A stretch of 64,000 bases of DNA. Source: Anticarsia gemmatalis (taxonomy: Eukaryota > Arthropoda > Insecta > Lepidoptera > Erebidae). Position 1 is the stretch's first letter. Each line of letters begins with the position of its first letter. Of this stretch, positions 26,101 through 40,100 are shown piece by piece. The notes beneath the pieces were generated by a model. It searched no databases, was not told the origin of the DNA, and worked only from the letters and a program-made list of their open reading frames with translations. The stretch lies in NCBI RefSeq assembly GCF_050436995.1, contig NC_134767.1, positions 9,362,001 through 9,426,000 of the forward strand. The letters run 5' to 3'. The translations under genes and the position numbers were made by a program.

Positions 26101-29100
26101 CGGGCGGCTAGTTTATAATATTAATAATAAAGAAGATTAGAAAACAATATTTTATCTTGTCATGTCTGGACATTGAGTTATGGATATTACTCTGTACAAT
26201 AGATTATATGAATTAGAATCATTTTTTCTATGAATATTGAACTAAAAGAAGTTTTTTTATCTGTAATATGTATTATTGAACACGTTATATCATAAGTCGT
26301 TTATGTATAAATGGATTTTAGAATGCATTGATGAAATGAAATTATCGTTTTAATTACTTTTTTATGTAAAGAAATGTATTTAGGTTTTACTTGATTTGCA
26401 GCATTTAAAAGATTTCTAATACACATGTAAAATGTGATTAATATTGTTGTTAATTTAGATTTTTCATAATAATTATGTATTTTATTTGTCTGGACTATCA
26501 CGATGTATACTACGAACACGTTATTCGGATAATGTTAATTGGTGATGTAAAAAATGGTTGTTAAAGTAATATTAATTATAACGTAATTAACAAAAAAATA
26601 TAAATTCACGTAAAATAGTCAATTAAAATTAAATAATTCACTTGAAAAAAAATATATACACGAATCTTATATTTGCTTCAACAAATGAATGAAACCAATA
26701 CTATTTCCATGAACACAGCACGATAATTTATCAAAATGATTGAATTTATAAAAAAATACAAAACTCGATTTTAAAATACCGAAAATATACGCAACAAAAT
26801 ACCATAATATCCTTTCAAAATAACTCACGAAAAGTCATCACCACATGTTTTCGATCGTAACTCACTAGAAACCCATCACCGTACTCACAATTTTGTAATC
26901 CATATCTATGTGTCTTGTTGTATCACTCAAGTCAATGTAAGAGGCGGTGGTGGCCGCTCTCACTTATATCTGTCGAGTTGCACCCCACTTGGATGGATCG
27001 GAGTAGGGGATTGTGAGTGTTTGGGTTTTTGATTGTAAGATTGTTTGATTGGAGGTTAAATTGAAGATGAAGATTCTATAAGAGATGTTTAGGGCCAGTT
27101 TTACGGCATTCAAAAATGAAAAAATCTGCAAGTATCAATACTAGTTTAGGAAAGCCATTATAAAGCCAAATAGAATCTTAGGGTCTTTTTTTTGGATTTG
27201 GGTGTATGAATAACCATAATAATAATAATAGCCCGGAGTTTAGTTACGTACAGGGTATAGGTGTATGGCTACAGGACTTGCCTTCTATAGCATGGTACTA
27301 AAACATAGATGGCGAAATACTTTGGATTTTTCAGGCGTAATGTCACAAAAAATTTAAAAAAGGGTTTTTTTTGTGAATCTGTGTATTTTTAACTTTAGTT
27401 TTAGAATTATTACGCTCTCTGGCAATACTAATTGCAGCATTTACCGACCCGAGAATCAAATCAGCGGGCTCGTGTTCCCCTGCACAGGACAGAAATAACA
27501 TTGAAACAAAAATGAAATAAAATGCATTTATCAAACTAAAATGCTAACATTTTGTACATATGTATATATTTTATTAAATTTATTTGTTAGTATCTAAAAT
27601 AGTAGTTCGATTTGTATCCCGCGACTGACATGCGTTTAATTAAATCGTTGCAATACGTTTGATGGTTGACTGCGGCGTTTGAACTGCCACGTTTATTAAT
27701 TGATGCGGGTTCGATGCTCAGCTGATGGCAGATATTAGCATATATAGATGATAGATGGCAGGGTTTACACAATTTAACGTGATTTCTAAAACAGTGGAAT
27801 TTGATGTGTATAATATGGTTACCCATCCATAGGACAACCTCGGCAAGCATAGCTTAACCTCAGAGATCGATCCGCGCGGCTGTTGTTAACTAAGTCACGA
27901 GCTTCTTTTTTTGTAACATTAATTAAACGCGCTTATAAAACTAGTATTCCAAAATTTTGTACTTGTACATTCATAACAATAATTTGTTTAAAATAGTGAT
28001 TTGTTTTGTATCCCGCGAGTGACATGCATTTAATTAAATCGTTGCGATACGTTGGTTGCGGTGTTTCAACTGCCACGTTTATTAATCGATGCGGGTTCGA
28101 TGCTCAGTTGATGGCAGATGTGTAAGGGTTAGAATTTGACGGTAGAATTTAGTTATTTATTGCGGATGGGGAAAGATTAATTGTTATGTGAAGTCGGGTA
28201 AATTTAGACATTCTGTGACAAATATAGTAAACTTAACTGCATGATTGACGCACTGGTTAGAGTAGTCAACTCGCCGCAATAACCATAGGACCGCGTCTGG
28301 TGGGTTCTAGTCCCATCCGGGACAATTATTTGTATTATGAGCACGAGCATTTGTTTCTGGTTGTTATTAATAATAATATGCACAAAGAATTGATTCATTT
28401 TGAAACAAGACAAAAGTCAGCATACTTAAATGTAGGTCATGCTTTTCAAGTCTAGATTTATAGTATTTTCAGTAAAAAGCATTTAGCGCATTAGTCGCTG
28501 AAAGTTCTTTGTGAGAATTAACGGCTAATTAGCTAAAAGCATTGAATATTGTCTTCGCAGTGTTGTAAAGTGGTACTGCAGTATTATGCAGAGAATAAGA
28601 TATTCGATTTTTTGATAAAAAGCGCTTTTAAAATATTGATTTTTCAAGCAAACTAATTTTATACACATATACAATACTCTTTCGATACTGAGTAAGTGAT
28701 GAATAATGCACAGCCGAAACTACTGAGCGTGGAAAAATGAAATTTGGCATGAATATTCCTTAGGAAGTGTAGTGAAGCACTAAGAAAGGATTTTAGAAAT
28801 TTGAGCTATTTTCTTGCAAATTCTTATCAGAATCGGTTCAGCATTTTAGTTTTGAAGTGTAACAGACAGGCAGAGCGATACAAGTGAAGCTGTGGGCGAT
28901 AGTTAGTATACAATATAATATAAAATATTGTCGAGTCAGGAAGACCTTAATTTAATGAAAGAATCAAATAACATCCGCACGCAAGTGTGCGTGATTGTTA
29001 CATATAAATATAAGTAAAATTGATATTTTAATGTCTTTTCAGCACTTTTGATGCCTTTTATACATTAGCATGAAAACTAAATTATTTATTTATTTCTGAA

Positions 29101-32100
29101 TCTGCTACAAGCTCGGAAAGGGAGAATAACATAACATATTTGCATAGGTGATAGATACTGAAACTGTATAGGCTTTTGATCGAAGGGATTTAATCGTGCG
29201 TTCGAACGTCGCAGTATTCTTAAAGATTGAGCTGATGGGTACGCGGTTTCAGGCGTTTGAAAAGAGTAAATCGCGAAAGCTTTACTGATACGGTAATTTT
29301 TATGGTTTAGTTAGTTGGTTAAGTACGATATTGTGTGGTTCTATTCGCAAATATGTTTTAACTAGCTGACCCGCGCAACTTCGCTTGCGTTATAATTTTC
29401 CCCGTTTTTGTAACATTTTTTACTGGTACTCTGCTCCTATTGGTCGTAGCGTAATGATATATAGATTATATAGCCTATAGCCTTCCTCGATAAATGGGCT
29501 ATCTAACAGTGAAAAATTTTTCAAATCGGACCAGTAGTTCCTGAGATTAGCGCGTTCAAACAAACAAACAAACAAACAAACTCTTCAGCTTTATAATATT
29601 AGTATAGATATGAGAAGCTGGTGTTTTAACCGTAGAAGTCTATTACCAAGATGTTTCGGTTATGTCTTGAGTCAAATTGGTTAATTTAGCATTCTATCAA
29701 GAACTGCTTTAAAACATCTCTGGTGGTTTCTCGACATTAATCATCCAAATGATGTATTTTTCAAATTTTCGTTTTAGATTTTGTATACATAATAGTAATT
29801 TGTGAATATTCTTATGTAAATAATAATTTTAATATAATATTATATACTTCAAATCATGTATTTTATTTATCAAGCTTGTATGACAAAAATATGGAGTAAT
29901 GAAATAACGAAAATGTTACATCATTGCAAACAAAAATATCAAAATGCTTGACAAGGGTCAAATGAAGAGAGTTTGTCACTCGCAAACAGGTGTGCACTTG
30001 ATGTAATAATATCATTGTTTTAGTAAATCATGAAGCGTTTTTGTTATACCAATGTTATGTGTAGAGTATCGTACATTTAGCCTTTTACAAATTGTGGTCT
30101 GAAAAACTGTTAATCCTACTAATATTAAAAATGCGAAAATTTGTGAGTATGTATGTATGGATGTTTGTTACCCTTTCAAGCAAATACTACTTAAATCGAT
30201 TACGATGAAATTTGGTATGTAGGTAGTTGAAGACCCAGAATAACACATAGGCTCTTTATTGGCTTTTTATCCCGGAGTTTCCACGCAGACGAAGTCGCGG
30301 GCGGCCTCTAGTAGGATATATTTGTTTTGGATTCGATTGTAGAAATTACTTTTTCGAGTGTCTGCTATAGATCATGAGACCTCTGTTCTCTTTCTCACAT
30401 CGAACAATATTATATGTATGTATTTTTAAGTAATATCTGTGCATAATAAAGTCAGAGGCAAAATCCCCAACCCGTATCTGGCTAGTTTGGTGGACTCGAA
30501 GCCTTACCCCATCTCTGGTTTGGGAGAAACCTTTTCTTCCAACTATGCTGAAGTCGGCTTCCAGTCTCGAAACTGGTTGTCAGACTTAAGCTTCTGACTA
30601 CTGTAACTATAGGACAGTAATGGGTTAAATAAATAAAAATGCGACTACGGGACTGTCACGTCACCGGAAAACTGAAATTTTCTAGCCATCTCTTAATGTT
30701 TTTGTTCGACTGTCTACTCTATTATTTTTATAGAACACAATCTAAAACTTATTGTTTCTTAGCCCATGCAATTAACTCGCTTTTTCTCATGCTATTGTTA
30801 AATAACAAAAAATATTACAATTTTCTTTAGCAGACGTAGAAAATATCCAATAATTCGTAATCAGGGAAGAACAGTTTGTGTGCCGGCTCATTACGTGACG
30901 CAATTGGTGTCAACTATGGAAACTAAGTGCTATGTTTGATGAATATGTCTGTAATGATATATCATTCAATGTATTTTACACCTAGTTATGTGAAATTTAG
31001 TATTACATAAAGAGTTGGCACTTATGACTCTGAAAGCAAGAAGTTGCGAGTAATACGCGAATTTATTTATGTTAGTGGGTAATCTGGTATCTTAGTCACT
31101 TAAGGCTTTTGAAATGGTTTATCAGCTGTTATCATGATTGTCAATAACTGAGCCCGGCTGACCGAGCCCTTCTACGATGGATATGCTTAGGACCGTGTCA
31201 CCAAGTGGCCACTGAACTATAAGATGTCCGCGCAAAGGCTTACTTAAACTTATAGATTCTTTTTTACCTCTGTACGCTACTGGCTATTTTGTGAGGTAAC
31301 TTTTAAACATCGTAGAATATCGTATATGCTGATTGCTTACCACCTAGGGCTACAAGAAGATTTAAAGAATAGTTAAAGATGATATTGTTTACGTCCGCTT
31401 ACAATTTCGGCTTAAATCAGCTTGAAGATCAAGAGTCATATTAATATATCTCTATAACAATAAATGGCAATGTTTTACTGTATATAAATATTAGTGTTTG
31501 ATATACGAGCGCTCTTGACGGCTCGTTCGTTTGTGTTAAAACAATGGTAGCCAACAACGCGGGGTCCACCTCCGGGTAAATAATGTATGTAAGCCTTTGT
31601 GGTGAACTGAGCTACTGTTTAAATGATGGCCGTCGGGCGATTTTGTATGACGATGTTTACTGCTGTTTTGACTCATACGTTTTAAGTAAATTTTAGTCTA
31701 GTGTTGGATAAGGTCTTTCGAATTCGTCGATGGCATTGATCTTTTGAACTACCATTTTTTAAACTCATTTCTGTCCCACTGCTGGGCAATTGACTCATCT
31801 CAAATGAGGAAGGAATCAGGCCTCGAGTCTACCACGCTGGCCAAGTGCGGGTTGGGAACTTTGCATGCCCTCAATAAATGTATTTACCAAATTTTAGGCA
31901 TGCAACGTTTTATCACGATGTTTTCCTACACCGTCAGAGCAACGATGATGATAATTATTTCTAATACACACATAACTTCGAAAACTCAATCCAATCATTA
32001 GACTAACTAAAAGCTTATCTAGAATTGCTGATCTTTCCTACAGAATATTTTTTTGTTTTCAAAACACTGCTGAATCTAATCCACTCTTCCAGTTCCAGTT

Positions 32101-35100
32101 GAAAGTATCATTCCATTTATATCAATAGAAAACTTTAGTATATAGACATAGCAAGTCCATAGTAACATTGTATGGTTTCTTGATTGGCATCCAGCCAGGG
32201 TCCCTAAGGATCATCCGTTATGAGACAAAGAATATTTCTATATTGTTATTCTGTATTATGAGTTGTGATAAAGATATTGTCCGCGACTTTGTTACTGTTT
32301 TCTCGTGGTATAGTTATTTTGCAGGATGTAAAATAATAAGCCTCAGGTTAAAATAATTAATATAGCTTTCGTTAGTAACTTTCTATCGGGAGTATCCGTT
32401 ATACCACTGATGTGCAAAGTCTTTATTTGTGATCTCCATTATTTTATTGTTCTTAATAAAATCTTTGAATTCTGTTCTTCCGCGAATTTTAATAACTTGT
32501 GAAAAGAATGGGTCCATATGTCGCACTGAGTCCAAGGCTGGTTGTTGGGAAATTCAAAAGGTATCGTGATCCTAAAATTAAGCACCTGTTCATATTCACA
32601 TTGGTATGATAGTTACTGCTCCACTCCACCTGTCTACCACTGTTTTATTTACATTCCACCAATTCTGTCAAACTCCAAAGCCAGCGATTATAGTATTAAC
32701 CTCAAATCCCCATACGTCCACATTCCACCCCTTTTTTAATACCACCTGTCATAACAACGTTCGTATTATCTGTTATCTAACAAACAATGCTCGTTGATCG
32801 TTATACACAATGAAGACTTATCAACCTTATCTGTACCGTTTTAGTACAAATACCAACGTTTTCTTGACAAGGAAAAACTTAACAAGTGCGAGTTGGTAGT
32901 GCATGAAAGGTTCCGTACCATTCTACTTTCCGATTAATATTATAAATGCGAAAGTTTGTGAGGATGAATTATTTTTAGTTTATTACTCTGATGTAAAAAC
33001 TATTGGATAGATTTGGATGGTATGTAGTACCTACACAGTTAGTTAATAACTTGTATTAATACATAAGGAAACTTTGAACCGGGGAAATCTTTTCATTCGA
33101 GCGAACTCGCGGGCAGAAACTTAAAAAGCAGCAAAAATAACATGACTCTTGTATGGTAGCCTCTTTAAATTTTTATTCTATTAGTATTAATTAAAAATAC
33201 ATCTGCTGTGAAAATTTCAAATATCTCACTATCACGGTTCATGAGATAATGGCGACAGACGCACAAACAGTAAAGTTTTGCTTACTTACTTTACTGTCTG
33301 TCCGTATTTCCTTTTGGGTAAGGAACCCTAAAAACATTAAATGGTACTGAATTGTGCGTTTGATTAATGTTCTAAGGGCGGTCTGTGTTAGGTTTCTGCG
33401 GTAAAAATATTCAGCAAGAAATAGACTTTTTTTAGGTCTCAATGTGTGTCTGGAATGTTTTGTATGATATATAATGATAATACATTGAGACGACGTGTCT
33501 GTTTATGATAATAGTGGTGAATTATACGATAAAATAACTTGAATAAGAAAAGTTTTGACTAGAATAGATAATGATGTAATCGTCTGTCTAATTAGCACCT
33601 TAGTGCAACAATTAATTTATGAGAAATTAATACCTCTTTCTGCACATAACACTCGCGTTAAAATCATATTATGTATTTACTGGCATATCTGGCAGTAATT
33701 TTTCAGCGTTCACGACTTTTTTGTCATTCATAATTCAGCCAATTTGAAAGTGTAGAATTGTGAAAAGTGTATGAAAATCAGCGGGCTTATCACGTATCTC
33801 AGCTGACAGCTAGTATACGTCAAATCTATGGTCACTATTCAGTACATTGCTGCTTTGACGTAACGTACTAATCACTATAATCTAAGGGAGAAAACAATGG
33901 ACAGCATAGTGGCTTTCAAATGGCTGTCAACTGAGATACGTGATAGGCCCCCTGTTCAGTATTTTGAGTGATAGATTGACGCAAACTGAGACAATTTTAA
34001 AATAGTGATAGTTTACTATCACTAGAAAATAGTGACAGTAATTTCATAAATAGTTTTAACTATTTAATTAATTTTATAAATAGTTAAGAATACTATTACT
34101 TTTTTCAATATTTTTACCCTACTTTAGTCTTGCTGAGGGAGACGTTTTTCTCAGCAAATCCAATGTAATTTACTGGGAAAAAAAATACGTTTAATTACTA
34201 AACTGTTCTATCTATCAAGTCATACTAATAGTGAATCTATCAAACTCATAGCAACTCGTTCATTAGTTTGTCTATACTGTAACGCGTACGGTACGCGCGT
34301 GTATCGCAAGATTGATGATAATCACTTCATTTTATTAGCGTGCCGGAAACTGAACGAGCTACTTCTGCGTTGACGAGTATTGCCTGAAAATGTACTGGGA
34401 GAAAAGTGAGGCGGGGACGCTGAGCTTAGTGCTATGTTGAGTGATTTATGCAGTTTATAAATAAACTAGCTGAATCGCGCAACTTCGCTTGCGTCACATA
34501 AGAGAGAATGGGTCAAAATTTTCCTCGATTTTTTTATATTTTTTACTGGCAATCTGCTCCTATTGGTACTCTACAAGCCTTCCTCGATAAATGGGCTAAC
34601 TAACACTGAAATAATTTTTCAAATCGGACCAGTAGTTCCTGAGATCAGCGCGTTCAAACAAACAAACAAACTCTTCAGTTTCATAATATTAGTATAGATT
34701 ATCGTATAGATAGATGACCTCCGTGGCGCTGTGGTTAAGGTGGTCGCCAAGCCATTGCATCGGGAAGACGTGTGCTCGATTCCCACACAGAACAATTAAT
34801 TGTGTGATCCACAAATAGTTTTTTCGGGTCTGGTTGTGCTATGTGTCCGTTGTTTGTATGTTTGTCAAACTCCCGCGATAGAAGAGCGATTCATGGTACG
34901 GGAGTTGTCTTTATAAATAAAAGATAGATTTCATCCTATAATGTCTCAATGAATGAGGAGGGGTTTAGGCTTTGAGTTCACCACGTTGGCCAAGTGCGGT
35001 TTGGCGAATTTGCATGCCGTCAAGAAATATGTAAAAATAAAATTTATACCGACTTGTTTTGGCGTATCACGAATAACACATATCAATTTACCCTTAAAAA

Positions 35101-37124
35101 ATCGTAAATCCCAATCAATTAACTGTCACTATCATTATAAACAGTGACTGTCTCTCGTACTCAGTAACATTGACAGTACAAAAACGCTCCGTGCCCGCTC
35201 GTGTTTCAGTCCCGTATGTTTCGATCACCGCGCTAGTGACTTCCGTCGTTTATATCGCACATTATTACGTGTTACGCTTAGCCGCTTCAATTGCAAGTGT
35301 TTTATACTTTTTGTTGCCATGTTATGTACTTTGCTTACTTATCTATACGTTCATTAAATACTTGAGGCGTCCATAGCCAGTTGCGCTCACCGGTCGGTAA
35401 ACGAGCTGTGGGTTAAGCAACCGTTGGCGCGGTCATTCTATGGATGGGTGACCGCATAGTGGTATTTGAACTGGGCGTCTCCGTGCTTCGGAGGGCACGT
35501 TAACAGTCGGTCCCGGTTGTTGTCTACTAAGATAATAGTCGTTAAGCCACGTCAAAGGCCTCTCGGGCGGCTTGAACAACTTTGACACTAGGTTGACCAC
35601 TAACCATACGACAAACAAACAAACTTTAAATACTTTATAAATGGTATGTTCAAGTTTCAATTTTGTTGGGATTTTCCGATTATATTCTTTGATTGCTTGT
35701 TTAGTAATAAGTTATTGGGTAATCAGTAAATCGATTGTGAAATTCCGTAATTGATGGATCCGAAAGTTATGTGGAGTTTATTATGTGGATTATTAATTTC
35801 ACTGCCAAAAACTTTTTTTTTATCAAAAAGCAGCGTTTCGAATTTTAAACTACACTTACTATATTGTTACTCCTACCTCGAAAATGAACCATTAACTTAA
35901 CAAGTTCAAAAATATTTGACTAAATTTTACAACAAAATTTAATTATTCAATTTAATAGCTCTTCATTAACAAAAACTTATTCCATTGCCGACACGAAACT
36001 AAAACCATATTTAAAACTAAAAGGATCCAAACAAAAAATACCACTAAATACACGCTCTATATAAACCGCTTAACTTTCAAACAATAACTTAATAAAGCCT
36101 TTTAATACTTGGAATCATTCCAATTTGTTACAAATTATTCATTTAACATCACTAAGCCTCACTTGTAATTAATCCGGGTATCTCCGGGCATGTCCGGATA
36201 TATCCGGGACTGTCGGAACCCGGGTATTGCTGCGTAAGCGGGCTTTTTTTCACGAAAGGCAAAGTCATTTTGGCGTATTAGGAATGAGTGTTATTTCATT
36301 ATGGCTTTATTCTGTGATAAGGATTGGTGGAAATACCTACATATATTATAATGGGAAAGAAATTATGTTTGACTATCTGTTCATCGCTTAACTACTGAAT
36401 TAATTTAGATGAAATTTTGTACAAAGCATTTATGTTCGGATGAGTTTAACTCCGGAAATTTCACGAAAACGGCAACTATACAACTCTATGACTATGGGCG
36501 ATATTACATGACACCGCCTAAATTGGTTTCTTATTCTAAGCTATATCTATAAATCTACCAAAATGACAATCTACACTTGTATTACAGGTGTGAAAGTCTG
36601 CCTACTTTTTCGATTTTATAAAATTAGTCTCCTCATTCATACGTTATTTTTGAAAGGTAAATTATGTGCCCCAGCAATACCGTGCAAGTTATCGAGTTTC
36701 TACTGTACATATTTTCTTTGCTTCAAACTCTTTATTTTCAATTGCAACACGTTAGATCTTCAAGCAACATCATAATAAAACAAAGAATGCGTGTACAAAC
36801 GGTTGTATTCATTAAGTGAGCGTTACAGTAATAAAACGCACAATATCAATCGTAGATCGTTTGTTCACGTAACGCGGCTGTAATCTTGTCATCTTTGCGC
36901 TCATTAAATGTATGCAAGGATAATTTGATCGAGTGTATCGTTGTGGGGATTATATGGCAAGGGATAGCAGAAGGTTCATTTTGAAAATACGGAAAATATA
37001 TGCCAACGTCCGTCTGTCTATCTGTCTGCCTGTCTGTATGTCTGTTTGTCTATCTGTCTATCTATCTATCTGTCTATCTATCTATCTGTCTATCTATCTA
37101 TCTATCTGTCTATCTGTCTATCTA

Positions 37125-37155
<31 letters not shown>

Positions 37156-40100
37156 TCAGGCTGTATCTCATAAACCGTGAAAGCTGGAAAGCTGAAATTT
37201 TCGCATCTAATTGCAACACGTAACATGTTCAAGTAACATCATCATAAAACAAAGAATGCGTGTACAAATGTTTCTATTCATTAAGTAAGCGTTCCAGTAA
37301 TAAAACGCACAATATCAATCGTAGATCGTTTGTTCACGTAACGCGGCTGTAATCTTGTCATCTTTGCGCTCATTAAATATATGCAAGGATAATTTGATCG
37401 AGTGTATCGGAGGGGGATTATATGGCAAGTGGAAAGCAGAAGGTTTAATCTGAAAAGACGTTCAATATTTGCCAATGTATGTCTGTCTATTTGTCTGTTT
37501 GGCTGCCTGCCTGCCTGTCTGTCTGTCTGTCTGTCTGTTTGTATATCTGTCTGTGTGTCTGTCTCCAGGCTGTATATCATAAACCGTGATAGTTAGAAAG
37601 CTGAAATTTTCACAAATTATATATTTTTGTTGCCGCTCTAAACGCATCTAATTGCAACACGCAACATGTTAAAGCAACATCACAATAAAACAAAGAATGC
37701 GTGTACAAATGGTTCTATTCATTAAGTAAGCGTTACAGTAATAAAACGCACAATATCAATCGTAGATCGTTTGTTCACGTAACGCGGCTGTAATCTTGTC
37801 ATCTTTGCGCTCATTAAATGTATGCAAGGATAATTTGATCGGGTGTATCGTTGTGGGGGATTATATGGCAAGGGAAGGCAGAAGGTTTATTCTGAAAAGA
37901 CGTAAAATATCTACCAATGTCTGTCTGTCTGCTTGTCTGTCTGTCTGTTTGTCTATCTATCTGTCTATCTATCTGTCTATCTATCTATCTATCTATCTAT
38001 CTGTCTATCTGTCTATCTGTCAGTCTGTCTGTCTGTCTCCAGGCAGTATCTCATAAACCGTGATAGCTAGAAAGCTGAAATTTTCGCATCCAATTTCAAC
38101 ACGTAATATGTTCAAGCAACATAATAATAAAACAAGGAATGCGTGTACAAATGTTTCTATTCATTAAGTAAGCGTTACAGTAATAAAACGCACAATATCA
38201 ATCGTAGATCGTTTGTTCACGTAACGCGGCTGTAATCTTGTCATCTTTGCGCTCATTAAATATATGCAAGGATAATTTGATCGGGTGTATCTCTGTGGGG
38301 GATTATGTGGCAAGTGAAAAGCAGAAGGTTTATTTTGAAAGGGCATACAATATCTACCAATGTTAGTCTACTGTTAATTTTCGTAGATGTATGTTAGCAA
38401 ATCTTTGCTGTACCAATTCTAAGCAACAATATGTTAGCAGTGTTATAAAATCGCAGTATACTTTTCCTGGCTGGAACAAACTGAAACTGAGCTAAGTAAA
38501 CCACTAGTGTTTTTTTTATTCTGATAAGTATGATTTTTATTTAGTCATCTATACTAATATTATAAAGCTGAAGAGTTTGTTTGTTTGTTTGTTTGTTTGT
38601 TTGAACGCGCTAATCTCGGGAACTACTGATCCGATTTGAAAAATTCTTTCAGTGTTAGATAGCCCATTTATCGAGGAAGGCTATAGGCTATATATCATCA
38701 CGCTACGACCAATAGGAGCAGAGTACCAGTGAAAAATGTTACAAAAACGGGGAAAATTATGATTCTCTTATGTGACGCAAGCGAAGTTGCGCGGGTCAGC
38801 TAGTAGTACCTAAATCGCACGATATCGCTATCTCAAATTAGTCTTAAACTCCTTCATTTCCACTAACTAGTAATGTGGTATTCTAGAAAACACTAAAAAC
38901 TGTAGAATTTTATCAAATAAAATCAAATTGTAATCAATCGTTTAATGACAAAAGGGCAATGAATTTATCCACAAATCCATTTATGACATTACAAGGATGC
39001 AAATACATTAACAGACGTAGCTTGCAACCCCTTTCCCATCGTACTTAATTTTCAAGCTTGTTTTCAGTGTACCATATCTATACTTCTGTTTTTCACTTGC
39101 TTATTCTCACATCCACGTATAACTACTGATTCTTCTCTGATTTTAGAGCTCTTTTCTCCGCGTACCATATCTATACTTCTGTCTTCAAGCTGCGTACTGC
39201 CACGTCCACAAGTACCAAAGTAAAGCAACAAATAATTAGTAATATATAAAATAGCTTGAAAATCAGGGGGTAGAGGGTTCTACTCTGATTTTCAAGCGAT
39301 TTTCTCCACGTATCTATACTTCTGTTTTTCACTTGCTTGCTTCCACATCTATAAGTAACAAAGTGAAGCAACAAATAAATAGCGGCAATTATATTATGAT
39401 CTTGTTATGTGCACGCCGCGGGGTTGCGTCAACGTATAGGATTTATTATTATTGACACATATTCTATCAGGGAATGCAATTTATACTTATACACTACTTA
39501 GGTCTTTGCAGACGGGCTGCGGAAAACTGCAATCAAGTTTATCAAATTGACCTGACTTTGTTGAGAGAGCTTCTGATCTTACTTTAGTTTTCCATTAAAA
39601 TGACACTGCAAGCTAAATACTGAATAAATTAGGACAATATGTAATTTAATCCCTTATTGCCAGGCTAAAACGTCACGGGTTGAGAGATAGGCGAATCTTG
39701 AATCTTCTTTAGGTTGCCAATCTGGCCTAAAAAGCCTTGCAAAGATTAAAATCTATACTAATATGTTTGTTTGTTTGTTTGAACGTGCTAATCTCGGGAA
39801 TTTTTCAAATCAGACCAGTAGTCTGATTTGAAAAATTATTTCAGTGTTAGATAGCCCATTTATCGAGGAAGGCTATAGGCTATATATCATCACGCTACGA
39901 CCAATAGGAGCAGTGTACCAGTGAAAAATGATACAAAAACGGGGAAAATTATGATTCTCTTATGTTACGCAAGCGAAGTTGCGCGGGTCAGCTAGTTATA
40001 GATAATATCATTAATGTGAACGCAGAAAGAAAATATTGTGAGTCTAGCTCACAGTCGAATTAGTCTTTATTCTTTAAACAGATCTAGTAGGAAAGCAACG

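Noticed and set aside
28238..28320. Possible tRNA gene at the family C head
   Set aside because: Repeated at 22380 with the same SINE body, so SINE-derived.
35170..35376. 68-codon ORF with hydrophobic stretches
   Set aside because: Looks membrane-like but runs into the 5S-like SINE start and has no recognisable relatives; no splice or promoter support.
36933..38056. ORFs rich in CLSV/ICLSI-type repeats and their reverse (TDRQTDRQ)
   Set aside because: Direct translation of the CTGT/CTAT microsatellites.
36735..38370. CRISPR-like array
   Set aside because: Units are about 440 bp with microsatellites in a eukaryotic intron; no short repeat-spacer structure.
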